Source: Spisula solida (taxonomy: Eukaryota; Mollusca; Bivalvia; Venerida; Mactridae). Taken from it: DNA of 64,000 bases. Positions 35,138 to 47,570 of this stretch are shown here, piece by piece. The stretch is taken from contig OX365953.1 in the NCBI GenBank assembly GCA_947247005.1, forward strand, positions 8,561,001 through 8,625,000. Reading direction: 5' to 3'. Each line of letters starts with the position of its first letter. Within the stretch, counting starts at the first letter, position 1. The position numbers were made by a program, and so were the translations under genes. The notes under the pieces were generated by a model, which made no database searches, was not told the DNA's origin, and was given only the letters and a program-made list of their open reading frames with translations.

Positions 35138-36167
35138 CGAGGGTTGTCCCAGTAAATCGTAGACTTTGCTTATTAACAAAAAAGTATTTAACGCTTTAGC
35201 CTTAAATTTTTACAGACATTAAATAAATATGTTATGAATGTGTATACATAATTTCATTAAAATACATATAACAATTAAAAAAATATTAACATTGTAACAA
35301 CATATGGTACGTATTTGCGGCTCACACCGACGTCACGTCAGTAACGTAATAACGTCATTGCACGGATCAGTTTATTCTACTCCCCGTTGTGAGCGATACA
35401 CTAATGATGTATTTTAACCCACTTTTGATACACCTCCTTAAACCATTCACAGTTTAATGAGCCATTGAACTTTTGTATCGCACGCATGATTTCTGCTCGA
35501 TCTTAAAAACGCAAACCCCGTAAATACGCCGTCAACTTCGCTATCTATGACGTTCTGTACAGCCTTAACATTCCGTAGATCTTTATATGGCGTTCTTCCT
35601 CGAGGCAATGTATCAGTCCATCCATCAATAAACCTGCCATGCCACTTGTACACAAGTGCCCTAAACACCACGATATCTCTCAGTAATTTTAAGCTTCTTG
35701 AAAGTGTCTATTGGTGTCATTTACGTCTGTATACAAAACTCAATAGCCTTGCTCTCCCCTAACGTCGCCATTTTTAGCATATTTCGAATTTCAGTGATGA
35801 ATTTCAAAAGTGCGTGGTTCGCGTGCAAATGACGTTTATTCATCGAAATTTGCAGAGATGACGTGATAATAACGTACAAAAACGCAGACGTGAAATGTAC
35901 GCGCCAAATTAAAAAACAAATTCAAAATAGCGTGTTAACTACATCGACATTCAATAAATAACGGCACTTTTAACGGGTTGCGCCGCCCGCTCTTACATGG
36001 GGTGCGACAATCACTGATTATATAAGTTAAGTACATATAATTTTAATTTTCATGCATGATTTTTATAAAAATATAATCAATAAAGGTAATTGTCAAATAT
36101 AATGGTTATGTGACGTCAAAAAAAAATTATTATCAACAAAGTCTACGGTTTACTGGGACAACCCTCG
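35138..36167 (-). mobile_element. Decayed mariner-type transposon, 1,030 bp
   Basis: The ends CGAGGGTTGTCCCAGTAAA (35138) and its reverse complement (ending 36167) are flanked by TA at 35136-35137 and 36168-36169. An intact mariner is about 1.3 kb with a transposase of about 345 residues; this copy is shortened and lacks the catalytic domain. Absent from the matching site in duplication copy 2, so it inserted into copy 1 after duplication, or was lost or replaced in copy 2. Confidence 0.9.
35447..35740 (-). pseudogene. Mariner transposase N-terminal remnant
   Basis: The open part 35447-35671 reads RALVYKWHGRF followed by a GRTPYKD segment, the expected second helix-turn-helix and linker of mariner transposases. 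Upstream, in another frame, TPIDTFKKLKITERYRG continues the same domain, interrupted by a stop and a frame change near 35665-35672. The first helix-turn-helix is only partly recognisable, and the DDD catalytic domain is missing. Non-functional. Confidence 0.8.
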
Positions 36168-37254
36168 TATATACATGTACGTATACGTTCATATAAATCT
36201 GGTATATTTATTTTTTTATTTTTAAACCCCCAGAGCATATTTTATGTGATAATACAAAATATATCCTCTCTCTGTTTTGAATCAGTCAGGACGAAATAAG
36301 CCTGATACAGTTATTGTTATCGCAGACTACACAATAAAATTAGCTCATCGCTGGAAGTCACAATCATTCTAATTAAATATATTTACTACCACTATCTATG
36401 ACACGCAAGTGGCAGTATCGTAAGCGGTATTTAATTAGCGTGTAAGTGTTACTGCTTGGACATACAATGGAACATACATCTATCTTTTTTTGGTTATCAT
36501 CATTTAGTATACTATTCACTTTCTAACATCTCATTTAAAAAGTGTCACATTTTGGGCAACCCTATTCATAATTTATTTAATGAAATACCAATAAATCACA
36601 GCTAACAATACATGTACTTTACTACAACTTATATTTTGTCACATTATGATTGTATATATTATACATGTATTTGTAAAATGCCATTTACCTTATGGTATGC
36701 TTATATTGAATTAAACGGAGTTAGCCAAAAGTGCTCCTCAAACAAACACAATAACAATAATTCTATATTAAAAACCTTCTTTTTTTGTTTTCCGCTGTGA
36801 GACAAAATCCGTCTTGTTAAAAATCTTGTAATTTACTCTACCGGTTCTCTGGAAGATGTCACTAATGTTACACTAGAGCGGGATAATATAAAAGGCTATT
36901 TGCAAATTAAAGTAGTCTGTTTCCGTCTAGTGATCATGATATCAAATCATTCAGGATTTTATGAGACAGAAACCCAGACAGAACATGACTCGACAAGCCT
37001 CCATGTATTTCTTCTCCGTATGTCATCAACAATACACAAAAAATAACCAAGTATCGTTATTATGCTTCTTTCATTATCTAACTAATGATGTGCTTTTTAT
37101 ATATTTCCACGTGATTGATTTGAATACGTTGTGAAAACAACCAGGCAGTCTGTACGACAGATCCTTATAATGATATAAATATAGAAACTTACAATATAAT
37201 GTCGATGTGCCGTCTTAGTTCTTTTCTGGTGATGCGTATTTGTGCGGCTGCAGT

Positions 37255-37365
37255 GTTTTACTATGTACTGTCAATTGTTAACTTTTAAGTCTTTTTGACA
37301 GCTAATACTAGGTCTTTCAGCATTTTACAGCTGAAACTATGCACTTCATTTTTAAAGCTGTGTCT
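37255..37365 (+). repeat. Dispersed repeat family fragment
   Basis: TTTTTGACAGCTAATACTAG, GTCTTTCAGCATTTTACAGC, TGAAACTATGCACTTCATTT. The counterpart in copy 2 starts near 45090 and is much longer. Confidence 0.6.
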
Positions 37366-37769
37366 TAATATATATTTAGAAAGTATGAAACGGATGTTCG
37401 GATCGGAAGTATATCTATCATATGAACTCTTTGAAATAAAAAGTCTTGCATAATAATATACTCGTGTTGTGTTGCCAATAACAATTACTCTTATTTATCT
37501 GTCAGAATACAATATTGTTTTCGGAAATATGATACAACTGTACGTATCAAACCCTATACAAGTCAGATAGACATATTTGTTCGCAAACCAATTAGGTTAT
37601 AAAGCCCTCGAGGACACACTCACCAAATAACGTTCGAGAACAAGAACAATTTCCTGTTCCATCCTATAACATATATCTTTTCGATATATTCATAGATTAT
37701 TACTGTTTCAACGATTGACTTTCATTGTTTCATGGATTGATTTTCGTTGGTTTCAGCAAATTTATCTTA

Positions 37770-38130
37770 AAAATATGTCGGACAGGGAAGGCAGCACTAA
37801 ACTTAACCAGCCAAGCACAGAAAAATTAAAAACATACAAGGCACAATGCCCAACACATAACCGAATGAGAAAATGATCTGCCCAAGTCCCAGCAGTCAAA
37901 AAGCTGAATGAACTAGTTTCACAAATCACAACGCTGATTGCCTCTGCTAAATGACCTAGTTTCAAAAGTAAAATGGCTGAAATAACTATTGTTTGCTGCC
38001 TGAAGTCCCAAAATGTAAAATAATAAAAGAATTAAAATGTTGAATGTCATGGTTTCAGCTGAATGACCTAGTTTGAGCAATAAAAAACGAGAAAGGCCCA
38101 GCCAGATGACCAAGTTTCAACAAGTCACTA
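37770..38130 (-). repeat. Dispersed repeat family copy, long, reverse
   Basis: TGTCGGACAGGGAAGGCAGC, AAACTTAACCAGCCAAGCAC, AAGGCACAATGCCCAACACA, then subunits AGCTGAATGACCTAGTTT and AAAATGGCTGAAATAACT, and AGATGACCAAGTTTCAACAAG. Very similar to 7385-7815. In copy 2 only traces remain at the matching place. Confidence 0.85.
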
Positions 38131-41100
38131 TGATACTTTGACCTTCATTATTTACAGTAATCATTATCCCAAATACTTTAAACTTGCTAATATTCTACTA
38201 GCTGTGCAATGTTCATAAACGTCAGTACCCCGTTGACCACCTTGAACCAACCCATTTTTAAAACATTTTCGTTGACGGTATTACATGTCGGTCTAAATCC
38301 TATGGGCTCACTCTAATGGTAATAGTGTACGGATTTACTCATTAAAACTGATAGCTCTTTGTGCTGTTATATTTGTATGCGTGTTTTGTTATTCTGAATC
38401 AGATGGCTCTTAACCGAAATCAGCTGTTCTATTTTTAGACGTCGAATAAAATACATTGTTCAAGAAGAATGTGTGCTTAAGAGATGACCGTTGCACTGTA
38501 GCTGTGTAACTCATACATACTTTGTTATAAGTGTGTTCGTTCTGCAATCCATCAATTTATATTTAACAAATTGGGTCTGTTTAATTTAACGTTGATCATA
38601 GAGCTGTTTATACAATGTGATTGATAAATTGATAAAGTTGAATTTAAACAAGGAAGTCTAGAAATAACTTCTGACAATGTTACTCCTCATTAGAGAAATA
38701 TAATAAAACTAAATCATATTTCATCGATTGGTTTCGTTCAAAACATCCTTGTACTAGTATTACAAGGTTATTGTGTTAAATATTTCAACTTCCGCGAGCA
38801 AATCGTTTAATATATGTCCATTCGATTAGTGTTTGTATTACACATCGAGCGTATTCGTGAAACTTCCCGCTTAAAACACATATAACTGGTGTGATATTGA
38901 CAAGAAATGAGCTGTTACATTGATGCTTATAGAAGGTCGAGGATTCTCAACTCATGAAACATGATTTGTCATTCCGTTAATTTATTCCGTCTAAATTCCT
39001 ATGTAAGAACAACATTTTAGAGATCAACGCTGACTGGTACATGTACCCTTTATACGGTCAAGCCAACATATGACGCAATATCTCGTTGATATAAAAATAA
39101 TATATATTCATCATATTTAACAGACATTCGTCATGCGGGATTTCGTGTTGAGAACTCATTTAATCACCAGGATAAGGAGAGTCATTTATCCAAGACAATC
39201 AAGAAAAAACTTAATATTTCAAAGCCATTAACTGCTAAAGTCAGCATCGCTAATTGATTGTTAACATGTGGTTACTGTCTGACAGATTAATATAGAATGT
39301 AACACTGGCCTACTGACTGCTTTTCATCCTACTTAGCATTGTCCTCGAGTCTATAATTATACTGTGTTTTCAGGAAAAGCATGCGATTTAATGAGAGGCT
39401 TGTCTTAAACAATAGAATAATCACCATGATGAAACGAATTATCTGAGAACGTCTAGATGGACTTGATGCAATAAATGTAGAAAAATATGAATTGTAGAAA
39501 TGAACCGTCTGGGATTCGAGAGGTAGTCACTGAGTAACATGAATCGACACTGTTCACTGGACACATCTAAGATCCAACGAGTCTGTTCGGAAAAGTAGCA
39601 GACACAGATTCCTTGTATCACATAACTGTCTCTTCCCTCAAAGTTGGATACCATTGTCCAATCTGGTAGGAAAATTTAAATGACATGGCACTTATCACTG
39701 TGTCATTCATACGTAAACAAAGAAACATATATTGTAGAATCTGTTATGACAGTAGGGTTAAACTAGACCGAATGGTGCAACGTCGGAAGTTGGTTGGTTC
39801 GCAATAAAGCCGTCCTATCAAACGTGATACATGTTTGTTATCTTGTGATTCGCGATTAGCAGTGGATGTCAAAGTAACCAGTGTTTTGTCAAATAAAGTA
39901 CCCGTTACACAATCGTGAAAAGCGGTAAACGTGAAACGATGTAGAAGGTTACAAGTGTGAGTCCATGGTAGCGAAAGGCGGTAATATGAACAGACTGTTG
40001 CAATCGCTATATGTTTACCACATACAGCGAATGTAATAATTCATATGATACGTTACCCTTAGCAAAAATTGGTGGTACATTATATTTTATTATACCTCAC
40101 GTGACCTCGTAATGTATTTTCTCCGTGTGATATTTTGTTCGATCACTAAGTGAAGGTTTGTTCGTCTTGACTAGTAGAAACGAGTCTGGGCTATTTATAG
40201 AAATGTGTACTATTTGAGTCTGGAAAATACCCTGCTAGTGAGTATCCGTATATGCTATTTATATGATTGTTTAAATTATACAAGCTATTTTTAGTAAATC
40301 TTGTCAATTTCCAACATTTTATACGCACTGAGATTGTACATGTATGTAACATTATTAAAACGGCAATATTCTAAGAACTGGATACATTGGTTGATATTTT
40401 ATTTTGTAAAATGGTTGTAATTTGTTTCGGTATAATAACATAAATACATGTAACACACTCGGGTGACTGTAAATAATACCAACGCTTGAATAGTCATATC
40501 AGCCTCGGCTTGTTATATCTAATGGTTAATTTGAAGGAAAGAAATCCTGTTAACAAAGGATAGAAGTAAAGTGACCGACCTAAGGGTTAATGCGTAATAA
40601 CGTCCACTAAATGAGCTGTGGCTGCTGGATGGTTCTTCATATGTGCCATCTCAATGTAATTGAAAAACGGGCACTTGGAAACTATTTTATCCAAACAAGG
40701 GTACACTTTGCATTCTCGTAAAATATTTGGTCAATTTGATACACGAAAGAAGGACTTGAAAGCTGTTAAGTGCTCTCTTTTGTGTTTTAGAGGCGAGGCT
40801 TGTCATCTGCAACGGCTATCAACCAATGAGATCGTGTCTCACGTTCACGCAGAAGCAACGTGTGAATAGCTTATTGGCATTTATCAATGTAAATTAGATC
40901 ATAGATTGTCCGTGAACTTGATCAAGTCAAGTAAAAAACTTACAGTAGAGGGCACTTGCCAAAGTCATTTTGAAGTTAGCTTGTTACAATTCCCAGGGCT
41001 TCTTCCCCGTCCGATGTTTAATTATCTGTATACTAGAAAAAATAAATAGTAAACACAGAATAGAGTCAAAGAAAATGGCTGTTGAGTTGAAGTTTAGTTA

Positions 41101-41912
41101 ATTGAACCAGACAAGACCATCGACAGGAGCACTCAGCTGAGAGTGATATGTAATTGACCCTGTCAAGTATATTTTATTATGAAAGTGTAGAAATGACCTA
41201 TTGATTAACAATAAAATGAATGTTACCTATAATATTTGCTTTGTAAAGTGCAGCGTTGTCTGAAGCCAATTGTTCTATCGAACATACAGTTGCATCAGAT
41301 ATTTCGTAACCAGCTCGCCTTTCGCGCCTATTCGGCTTTTGTTATCGTTTCGTTTACAACAATTAAACATCTTGTATACAGCTACAGGCTGATATAATTT
41401 CTTGATCATGTTTATGTTTCTACTTGAGACTTGTACTGGTAATACGTGTGACATTGTCGTTATGTCTGTGCCTTTCTTGTTCTACTGTTTGAATATATAA
41501 CCACAGAAACTTGCATAATTAAAAAGAAATCACTACTGTAGACCTAGAACCTATATTAAAACAATTATACTACCATATTTTATTACAGGCTCTACAGTAG
41601 TGAATTTTTATTCCCCCCAAAAAAGCATTCTTCTTTTTAATTATTCAAGTTCCCGTGATATAACTATGTTGAATGTTGAATTCCCTGTCCGATATATTAT
41701 TATCATTTTGTCATCGAATCTATGATTATTAGCTTTTAGCTTTTTAGGGATATTTGACACCTGAAATTACTCGTAGGACTTGTAGCGGTTAAGTTTCATT
41801 TTATGTCAGTTTAGTGTCGGGCATTGTGACGTATGCTTGTTTTCTGTGTTTCTTTCGTTATCTTATGAGTGCTCCTGTTCGCGCCCCCTTTCGTTCTCAG
41901 CTGTTTCTGTTA

Positions 41913-42054
41913 TTGTCATTGAATTTGTGCTTGCATGTATATATTTTTGTATATATTTATTGTAAATATGTTTTTGCCATATTTATTTGTTATTTGTAAA
42001 TGGCCAAAAGCAATGTTCTTTGCTGATTATGCCAATTAACTTTGAACTTGAACT
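41913..42054. mobile_element. Retroposon tail-like insertion, 142 bp
   Basis: Present only in copy 2; the copy 1 empty site reads GTTTCTGTTAAATGCTG. TGTTA is duplicated on both sides (41908-41912, 42055-42059). The insert ends ACTTTGAACTTGAACT, a short simple tail of the kind found on LINE/SINE 3' ends. Probably a 5'-truncated retroposon. Confidence 0.7.
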
Positions 42055-42143
42055 TGTTAAATGCTCCCTTACAAGTCCGATATTTCATTATCGTATTGCT
42101 GCCTGCTATCATTGACGTTGATACATGTATTACTTTATATATA

Positions 42144-42866
42144 CACTCATTAAAAGTTATAAGTACACCAACACAGTAAATAGCGATATATGCAAATAGT
42201 GTATATCATTTTGCTTCTGGCTTGAAATATTACACAATTTAGATCTACAACATGTATGATTATGTATCCGTATCGAAGATGTGGGGTTTATTACTTACAC
42301 ATGCATGTCGATCGGTCGGTTTGGTAGATTAAATGTTTCCGATCAAATAACTCCAGATCGAACGGACCTAGAGCCCACAAACTTTAAGTGGAGGTTGTTC
42401 ATCATCAGTAGATGACCCCATTGATTTTTAGGTCGCTCTGGTTCAAAGGTCAAAATTACCATGACCTTCTAATACACAACGGTTTCTGATTCTAATTCAC
42501 AATGTTCGAACGGTGGATCCTAAGATAGTAAAACTTCACGGACTGGTTGCTGGTTATGAAAAAAAGACAAATTTGTAGGTCAATAGGTCAAAGGTCAAGG
42601 TCGGGATGGCATTAAGTATACATGGCTATTCGGTTGTCATGAGACATGCATATTTAACAAACATCTCTTGTTCTTCCCGTATTCAGAATTCTTAAGAGTT
42701 TATGTTTTTTTGTGGTTTTGGTATTGCTGGACAATGTGTAATCAACATTTCAAGACATTGTACAATACACAGTGTTGTGCACGTGCATTTTTCTGAATTT
42801 TGAGAATTCACGGTTCACTGCTTACACCAAGTTTATCGGATATTGTGGTAAGACTACTCGCATGAA
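42144..42866. repeat. Insertion in copy 2 with AAGAGATGTTT-type repeat
   Basis: Begins at the same TATATATA site that holds mariner in copy 1. 42260-42676 matches the repeat type of 13605 and 47181: GGAGGTTGTTCATCATCAGT, AGATGACCCCATTGATTTTT, GGTCAAAGGTCAA, and a terminal AACAAACATCTCTTGTT. Exact borders are uncertain. Confidence 0.6.
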
Positions 42867-42892
42867 CACATGTATATACGTATACGTTCATT

Positions 42893-44068
42893 TCGTGGCA
42901 ACTTAATGAAACATTCAGAAATAGTCCATAATATGGCTGAAACATGGGCTTTCAGTGGTTATAAGTTCATTTTCTCGTTTAGTTGTATGTTGGGCATTAT
43001 GCCGTATATTGTGGTATGTGGTGTTTTTACGTACTCTGTGCTCTACTGTTTAAGTTTGGTGCTGTCTTCCCTGTTCGATTTTATATTATCTTTTCTATGA
43101 GTCCGTATGCTTTGTGGTGTTTGACTTCAAATTCCCAAATGTATCAAATCAGTACTTCACTACGTGAAATTAAATATCGCATCTATCAGAACAGACATGC
43201 TGCGTGTAGTCGCTTTTATTCAGGCATTGTCTGCAAGATAACCGTTATCGAAGTTTATAGCGTTTCAGTTTGCTTAGTTTTGTGGCGAATCTGTCTGCAA
43301 GAAATGTTAAATACAACAATAGGTTAAATTTGTGCAATAACATCTATGCATGCATTTACTGCGTTGTATGTTTATCACAATCACATTAGGTCGCTGTATG
43401 TGGTTTTACCATCTATGTACATGTCATTTTCAATAATTTGATTGATAAAAATTAAAAATGTTATGTTATATTAAATATTCATTTTTCTACAATTCAAAAG
43501 AATATTCGTAAAGGTTCCGTTGATCATTTATCATGAAAATCTGTTCAACGAAACCTGATAAATAGAGTGTACATTTGTAACCAATTCAGACCAAACAAAA
43601 CTATTACAAAGTCTATTTAACATTTCTTGGCGTAACTGTAACAACTATTTCATAAAACCAGTACAATGTATTTGATTTAAACGCATGTTTACAAGAGTCT
43701 TCGTTCAAAAATGTAATTTGAACGGAATTTTTACTTTGAATAAAAAAGTTCCTCTGATAAGGACACCATAATCCCAGGGACGATCTTATATTTATCATTG
43801 AGCTTTCATTGTAGTATAAGGTATGTGTATTATGTTCTTCAAGTTACCGACGTTTAAATTTTGAGTCACAATGTGGGACACCGAACGGGATAAATCATAA
43901 ATATATTGGCGGTGGTAATAAGGTTGGAATGTTCCGTTATAGAAAGGACTTATAACGATATTTACTTATTCGATTACACATATCATTATTTACGTCGAGT
44001 GATCAAAAATAAATGAGACAAACTTTGTAAAATGACAATCATTACCGATATAAACAAGACAAATTGTA
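42893..44068. other. Copy-2-specific DNA with repeat-family fragment
   Basis: No counterpart in copy 1 beyond about 65 bases. 42935-43095 is a dispersed repeat family fragment (GGCTGAAACATGGGCTTTCA, GTTGGGCATTATGCCGTATA, GTGCTGTCTTCCCTGTTCGA). The open frame at 42983-43327 spans it and has no recognisable domain. The rest is AT-rich and featureless. Confidence 0.5.
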
Positions 44069-45089
44069 TGCCTATTACAAAATATATCCTCTCCCTGTTT
44101 TGAATAAATCAGGAGGAAATAAGCCTGATTCAGTTATTGTTATCACATGCTTCACAATAAAATCAGCTGATCGTTGGAAGTCACAATCATTCTAATTAAA
44201 TATCTATGACACGCAAGTGGCAGTATCGTAAGCGGTATTTAATTAGCGTGTAAGTGTTACTGCTTGGACATACATGTACAATGGAACATACATCTATCAT
44301 TTTTTGGTTATCATAATTTAGTATACTATTTACTTTGTAACATCTCATTAAAAAGTGTCACATTTTGGGCAACCCTATTCATAATTTATTTAATGAAATA
44401 CCAATGAATCACAGCTAACAATATTTTATTACAACTTATATTTTGTCACATTATGATTGTATATATTATACATGTATTGGTAAAATGCCATTTACCTTAT
44501 AGTATGCTTATATTGAATTAAACGGAGTTACCCAAAAGTGCTCCTCAAACAAACACAATAACAATAATTCTATATTAAAAACCTTCTATTTTTGTTTTCC
44601 GCTGTGAGACAAAATCCGTCTTGTTAAAAATATTGCAATTTACTCTACCGGTTCTCTGGAAGATGTCACTAATGTAACACTAGAGCGGGATAATATAAAA
44701 GGCTATTTGCAAATTAAAGTAGTCTGTTTCCGTCTAGTGATCATGCTATCAAATCATTCAGGATTTTATGAGACAGAAACCCAGACAGAACATGACTCGA
44801 CAAGCCTCCATGTCTTTCTTCGCCGTATGTCTTCAACAATACACCAAAACTAACGAAGTATCATATTCATGCTTCTTTCATTATCTACCAAGTGATATGC
44901 TTTTTATATGTTTCCACGTGATTGATTTGAATACATTTTGAAAAAACCCAGTCAGTCTGTACTATAGATCCTTATAATAATATAAATATAGAAACCTACA
45001 ACAGAATGTCGATGTGCCTTCTTAGTTCAAGTGTTGTTCTGGTGATGCGTAGTTGTGCGGCTGCAATGTTTTACCATGCACTGTCAATT

Positions 45090-45470
45090 TCTTCTTTTTA
45101 AGGACTTTTTGGCAGCTAATACTAGATCTTTCAGCCTTTAACAACCGAAACTACGTACTTCATTTTATTTATATCTGAAACTAGATCTTTCAACTTTTTT
45201 ATATCTTAAACTATGACTTTCAGCCTGTTACGAAAAGAAATTGGGTCATTCAACTTTTTAAAGCCGAAACTATGTCTTTAAGCTGTTGGACAGCCGAAAC
45301 CTGGACTTTCTGGGCTACAATTTCGTTTTCACGTTGAGTTTATTTTGTGTATGTGGTGTTGTGTCGTGTAACTGTTGTATATGTATATGAAGGTTCTGTA
45401 TGTTTTCTGCGCTCGGCTATTTCAGATGAGTGCTGCCATCCCTGTCCGATGTTTTATTATATAAATTCCC
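45090..45470 (+). repeat. Dispersed repeat family copy with expanded subunits
   Basis: About six subunits of 35-40 bp, each like CTTTCAGCCTTTAACAACCG then AAACTACGTACTTC, followed by CTGCGCTCGGCTATTTC and GAGTGCTGCCATCCCTGTCC. This is the clearest place to see that the 5' part of the family is itself tandemly repeated. Confidence 0.8.
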
Positions 45471-46264
45471 TGTGATTCGATATTGTTTGTTGGCTTTAAA
45501 TCTCGCTATGTTTGACTGACTTATGTAACAGGCTGGCGGGGTGTCGAGTTGCGTTTTTGTCACTGCTACTTTTCATATTATTGTTCTATTATTTTGCACC
45601 TGTATGAGATAATTACATTGTTTTTGCAGAGTGTTGCTTTCCCTATTTCATTATAGTATGATTCCTTCTAAAAACACATGTTTACAATTTGAACTTGGAA
45701 CACATCTGTGCTTATATAGCAGTTTGACCTTTTCAGACTATTTTCGATTAAATTCGCTTATTGTGGCCATTTTAGGGGTCAAATGAGGCCCCTTACGACG
45801 TCAGTGAAGATATTGGTTATCCTTCATGATATCGTTTTTATTCTCCAAAATTAACTGCTTCTTTTCAATATGTTGCACTGTACAATACGTATTCTTCGTA
45901 AGTGATTCATAATTATGTCTTTAGTTAGTGTATGAAATCTGTCACGAAACGACATACAAATGTACTCATGATTAGACACTAATTGAAATATGCCTAACAT
46001 AACTTAATTGTCAGTTATTCGAATGCACGTTTTAAATTTAAATCTAAAAAGGGGATATTTTTGAATTTAAATGTAATGAGGAGAAGTCATATCTAGTTAA
46101 AAGTATAATTGTCATATAATTGCTGAACACTTTCAAAAACTTTCCTCCCACTGAAAAGTGGTGTATCAGTTTCGGAGATATCAGGAAGTGTCGTTAACTG
46201 TATTACTTCATGACGAAGGCACAGGTTTGTAAGTTGTTATTAGCAGTTATTAAAAGTTAAGTTA
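45471..46264. other. Copy-2-specific AT-rich DNA
   Basis: 45490-45560 continues the repeat family (GTTTGACTGACTTATGTAAC, GGCGGGGTGTCGAGTTG). Otherwise no supported features. Confidence 0.45.
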
Positions 46265-46460
46265 AACGTAACCATTTTTCGAAGTGGTCAGCCACCCTTT
46301 AAACCTCCCCTGGTCAGTTGGGTACCTATGGAAACCTGCGTTCGAGTCTCCTTGTGGAGTCTATTTCTCTCTTGGTGGCTGTGCAGCCAACCTCGATCTG
46401 CGGCACCCAGGACTATCGAACATGTGCAGACACAGCCCCACAGGTATCAATTTACACATT
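46265..46460 (+). mobile_element. tRNA-derived SINE-like sequence
   Basis: CTGGTCAGTTGGGTACC resembles a Pol III A box and GCGTTCGAGTCTCC, about 30 bases later, a B box. A GC-richer body follows (GGTGGCTGTGCAGCCAACCT, GCGGCACCCAGGACTATC) that differs from the surroundings. Open frames of 100 and 121 codons cross it, but they look like chance frames in GC-richer DNA. Confidence 0.5.
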
Positions 46461-47180
46461 AGTCGAGTCGAGCATGTTTGGATATTCTTGCTCAGAGAAA
46501 CTAGGCCACATTTCCCCACAAAGTACTTTGATAACCAAAATCGAGTTCATTATAGAACGCATCATAACACATACGCCAGGCGCTAGAACACGTGTTTTTT
46601 TGATCACCGTTTCTTTATATTGTTCACGCGTCTTCTGTTACTTCAAATTATTCATGTGCGGTTGTCTGTACTCTTCCATTTGAACATAGGTATTGCAAAT
46701 ATAATGACAAAGTATTGTTCAATTTTAGGACCCACTTGGTAAACTTTAATCAGTCTGTTGCGTAGTTTCGTAACGACAAATGTCATACGTCAATATGTTT
46801 TAAATAAGACCATATATTAATACATAAACCATTGAAATACTTGAGAACAAAAACAAAGAAAAAACTTAAACAATTTCTTGTCGCTCTTTTTATCATAATT
46901 ATGTTTCTTACTGTGGTATAAGTTATATTTATACACTGCATTTAAATGTCAATTGCTCACATACGGAATATGAAAATCCTCTATGACGTTTAATTAAAAA
47001 ACATACGTCACGTGGTGACGGTTTCGCCATTTTACCTCTTTGAAATGTTATCTAACCTTCTTAAACGTAAATCACCTTTATTGTTAGACGCATGTAATAG
47101 GGTATTTTCTCTTACAACTGGCACGTGTATTGCGACTTTTTAAAGATCGTAATACAATGTTTGTTTCATAATCTAATTAC
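46461..47180. other. No gene seen
   Basis: AT-rich DNA in the copy-2-specific segment, no supported features. Confidence 0.4.
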
Positions 47181-47361
47181 GCCCCCATCTTTGATGAGGG
47201 GGTATATTGCTTTGCGCATGTCTGTCGGTCTGTCTGTCGATCGGTGGTATAAAGTGGTTTCCGTTCAATAACTCAGGTACGCCAAGATCACTGCGACCTT
47301 CACAATTTCTGACTATTGGGCTGCCATGAAATCATAGGTGTTTTACAAACATCTCTTGTTA
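47181..47361. repeat. AAGAGATGTTT-type repeat, compact copy
   Basis: Starts GCCCCCATCTTTGATGAGGG, includes TCTGTCGGTCTGTCTGTCGA, CAATTTCTGACTATTGGGCT, GCCATGAAATC, and ends ACAAACATCTCTTGTT. Ends of this type are widespread in bivalve genomes; class unresolved. Confidence 0.7.
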
Positions 47362-47399
47362 AAGATTTGAATGAACCGCAAATATGGTGCAAACAGATA

Positions 47400-47570
47400 A
47401 ATTAAAACACGGCAGCACCTAAGTCAAACAGCCCAGCACAGACAACGTAAAAAGTAGAATGACCTACATACAATGTAGTTCAAGTGTAAAAAGGTTAAAA
47501 TACCTAGTTATGGATGTAAAAATGTCATAAAAGTTTTAATACCAGTAAATAGTAAATCCCTGCAGCTGCA
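47400..47570 (-). repeat. Dispersed repeat family fragment
   Basis: GGCAGCACCTAAGTCAAACA, GCCCAGCACAGACAACGTAA, then GTAGAATGACCTA, GTTAAAATACCTAGTTATGG and AAAAATGTC. Confidence 0.65.

Larger units (their letters stand above)
31309..38949 (+). repeat. Tandem segmental duplication, copy 1 (about 7.6 kb)
   Basis: Collinear with 38950-50719. Matching pairs include TGATTTGTCATTCCGTT (31321 and 38962), CAAGACAATCAAGAAAAAAC (31550 and 39191), AGGCTTGTCTTAAACAATA (31753 and 39395), the block 33294-35137 against 40081-42143, 36255-37380 against 44070-45150, 37371-37780 against 48262-48835, and 38170-38949 against 49690-50719. The join is direct: copy 1 ends GAAGGTCGAGGATTCTC and copy 2 starts AACTCATG. 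Copy 1 contains a private 855-bp MITE and a mariner. No intact gene is duplicated. Confidence 0.92.

Noticed and set aside
42870..43327. Overlapping 76- and 114-codon plus-strand frames rich in hydrophobic residues
   Set aside because: They read through a dispersed repeat fragment; similar hydrophobic translations appear wherever that repeat occurs, in different frames.
46284..46683. Overlapping 100- and 121-codon frames with several cysteines
   Set aside because: The GC-richer segment is better explained as a tRNA-derived SINE with A- and B-box-like motifs; both frames are open over the same DNA, a sign of low stop density rather than coding.
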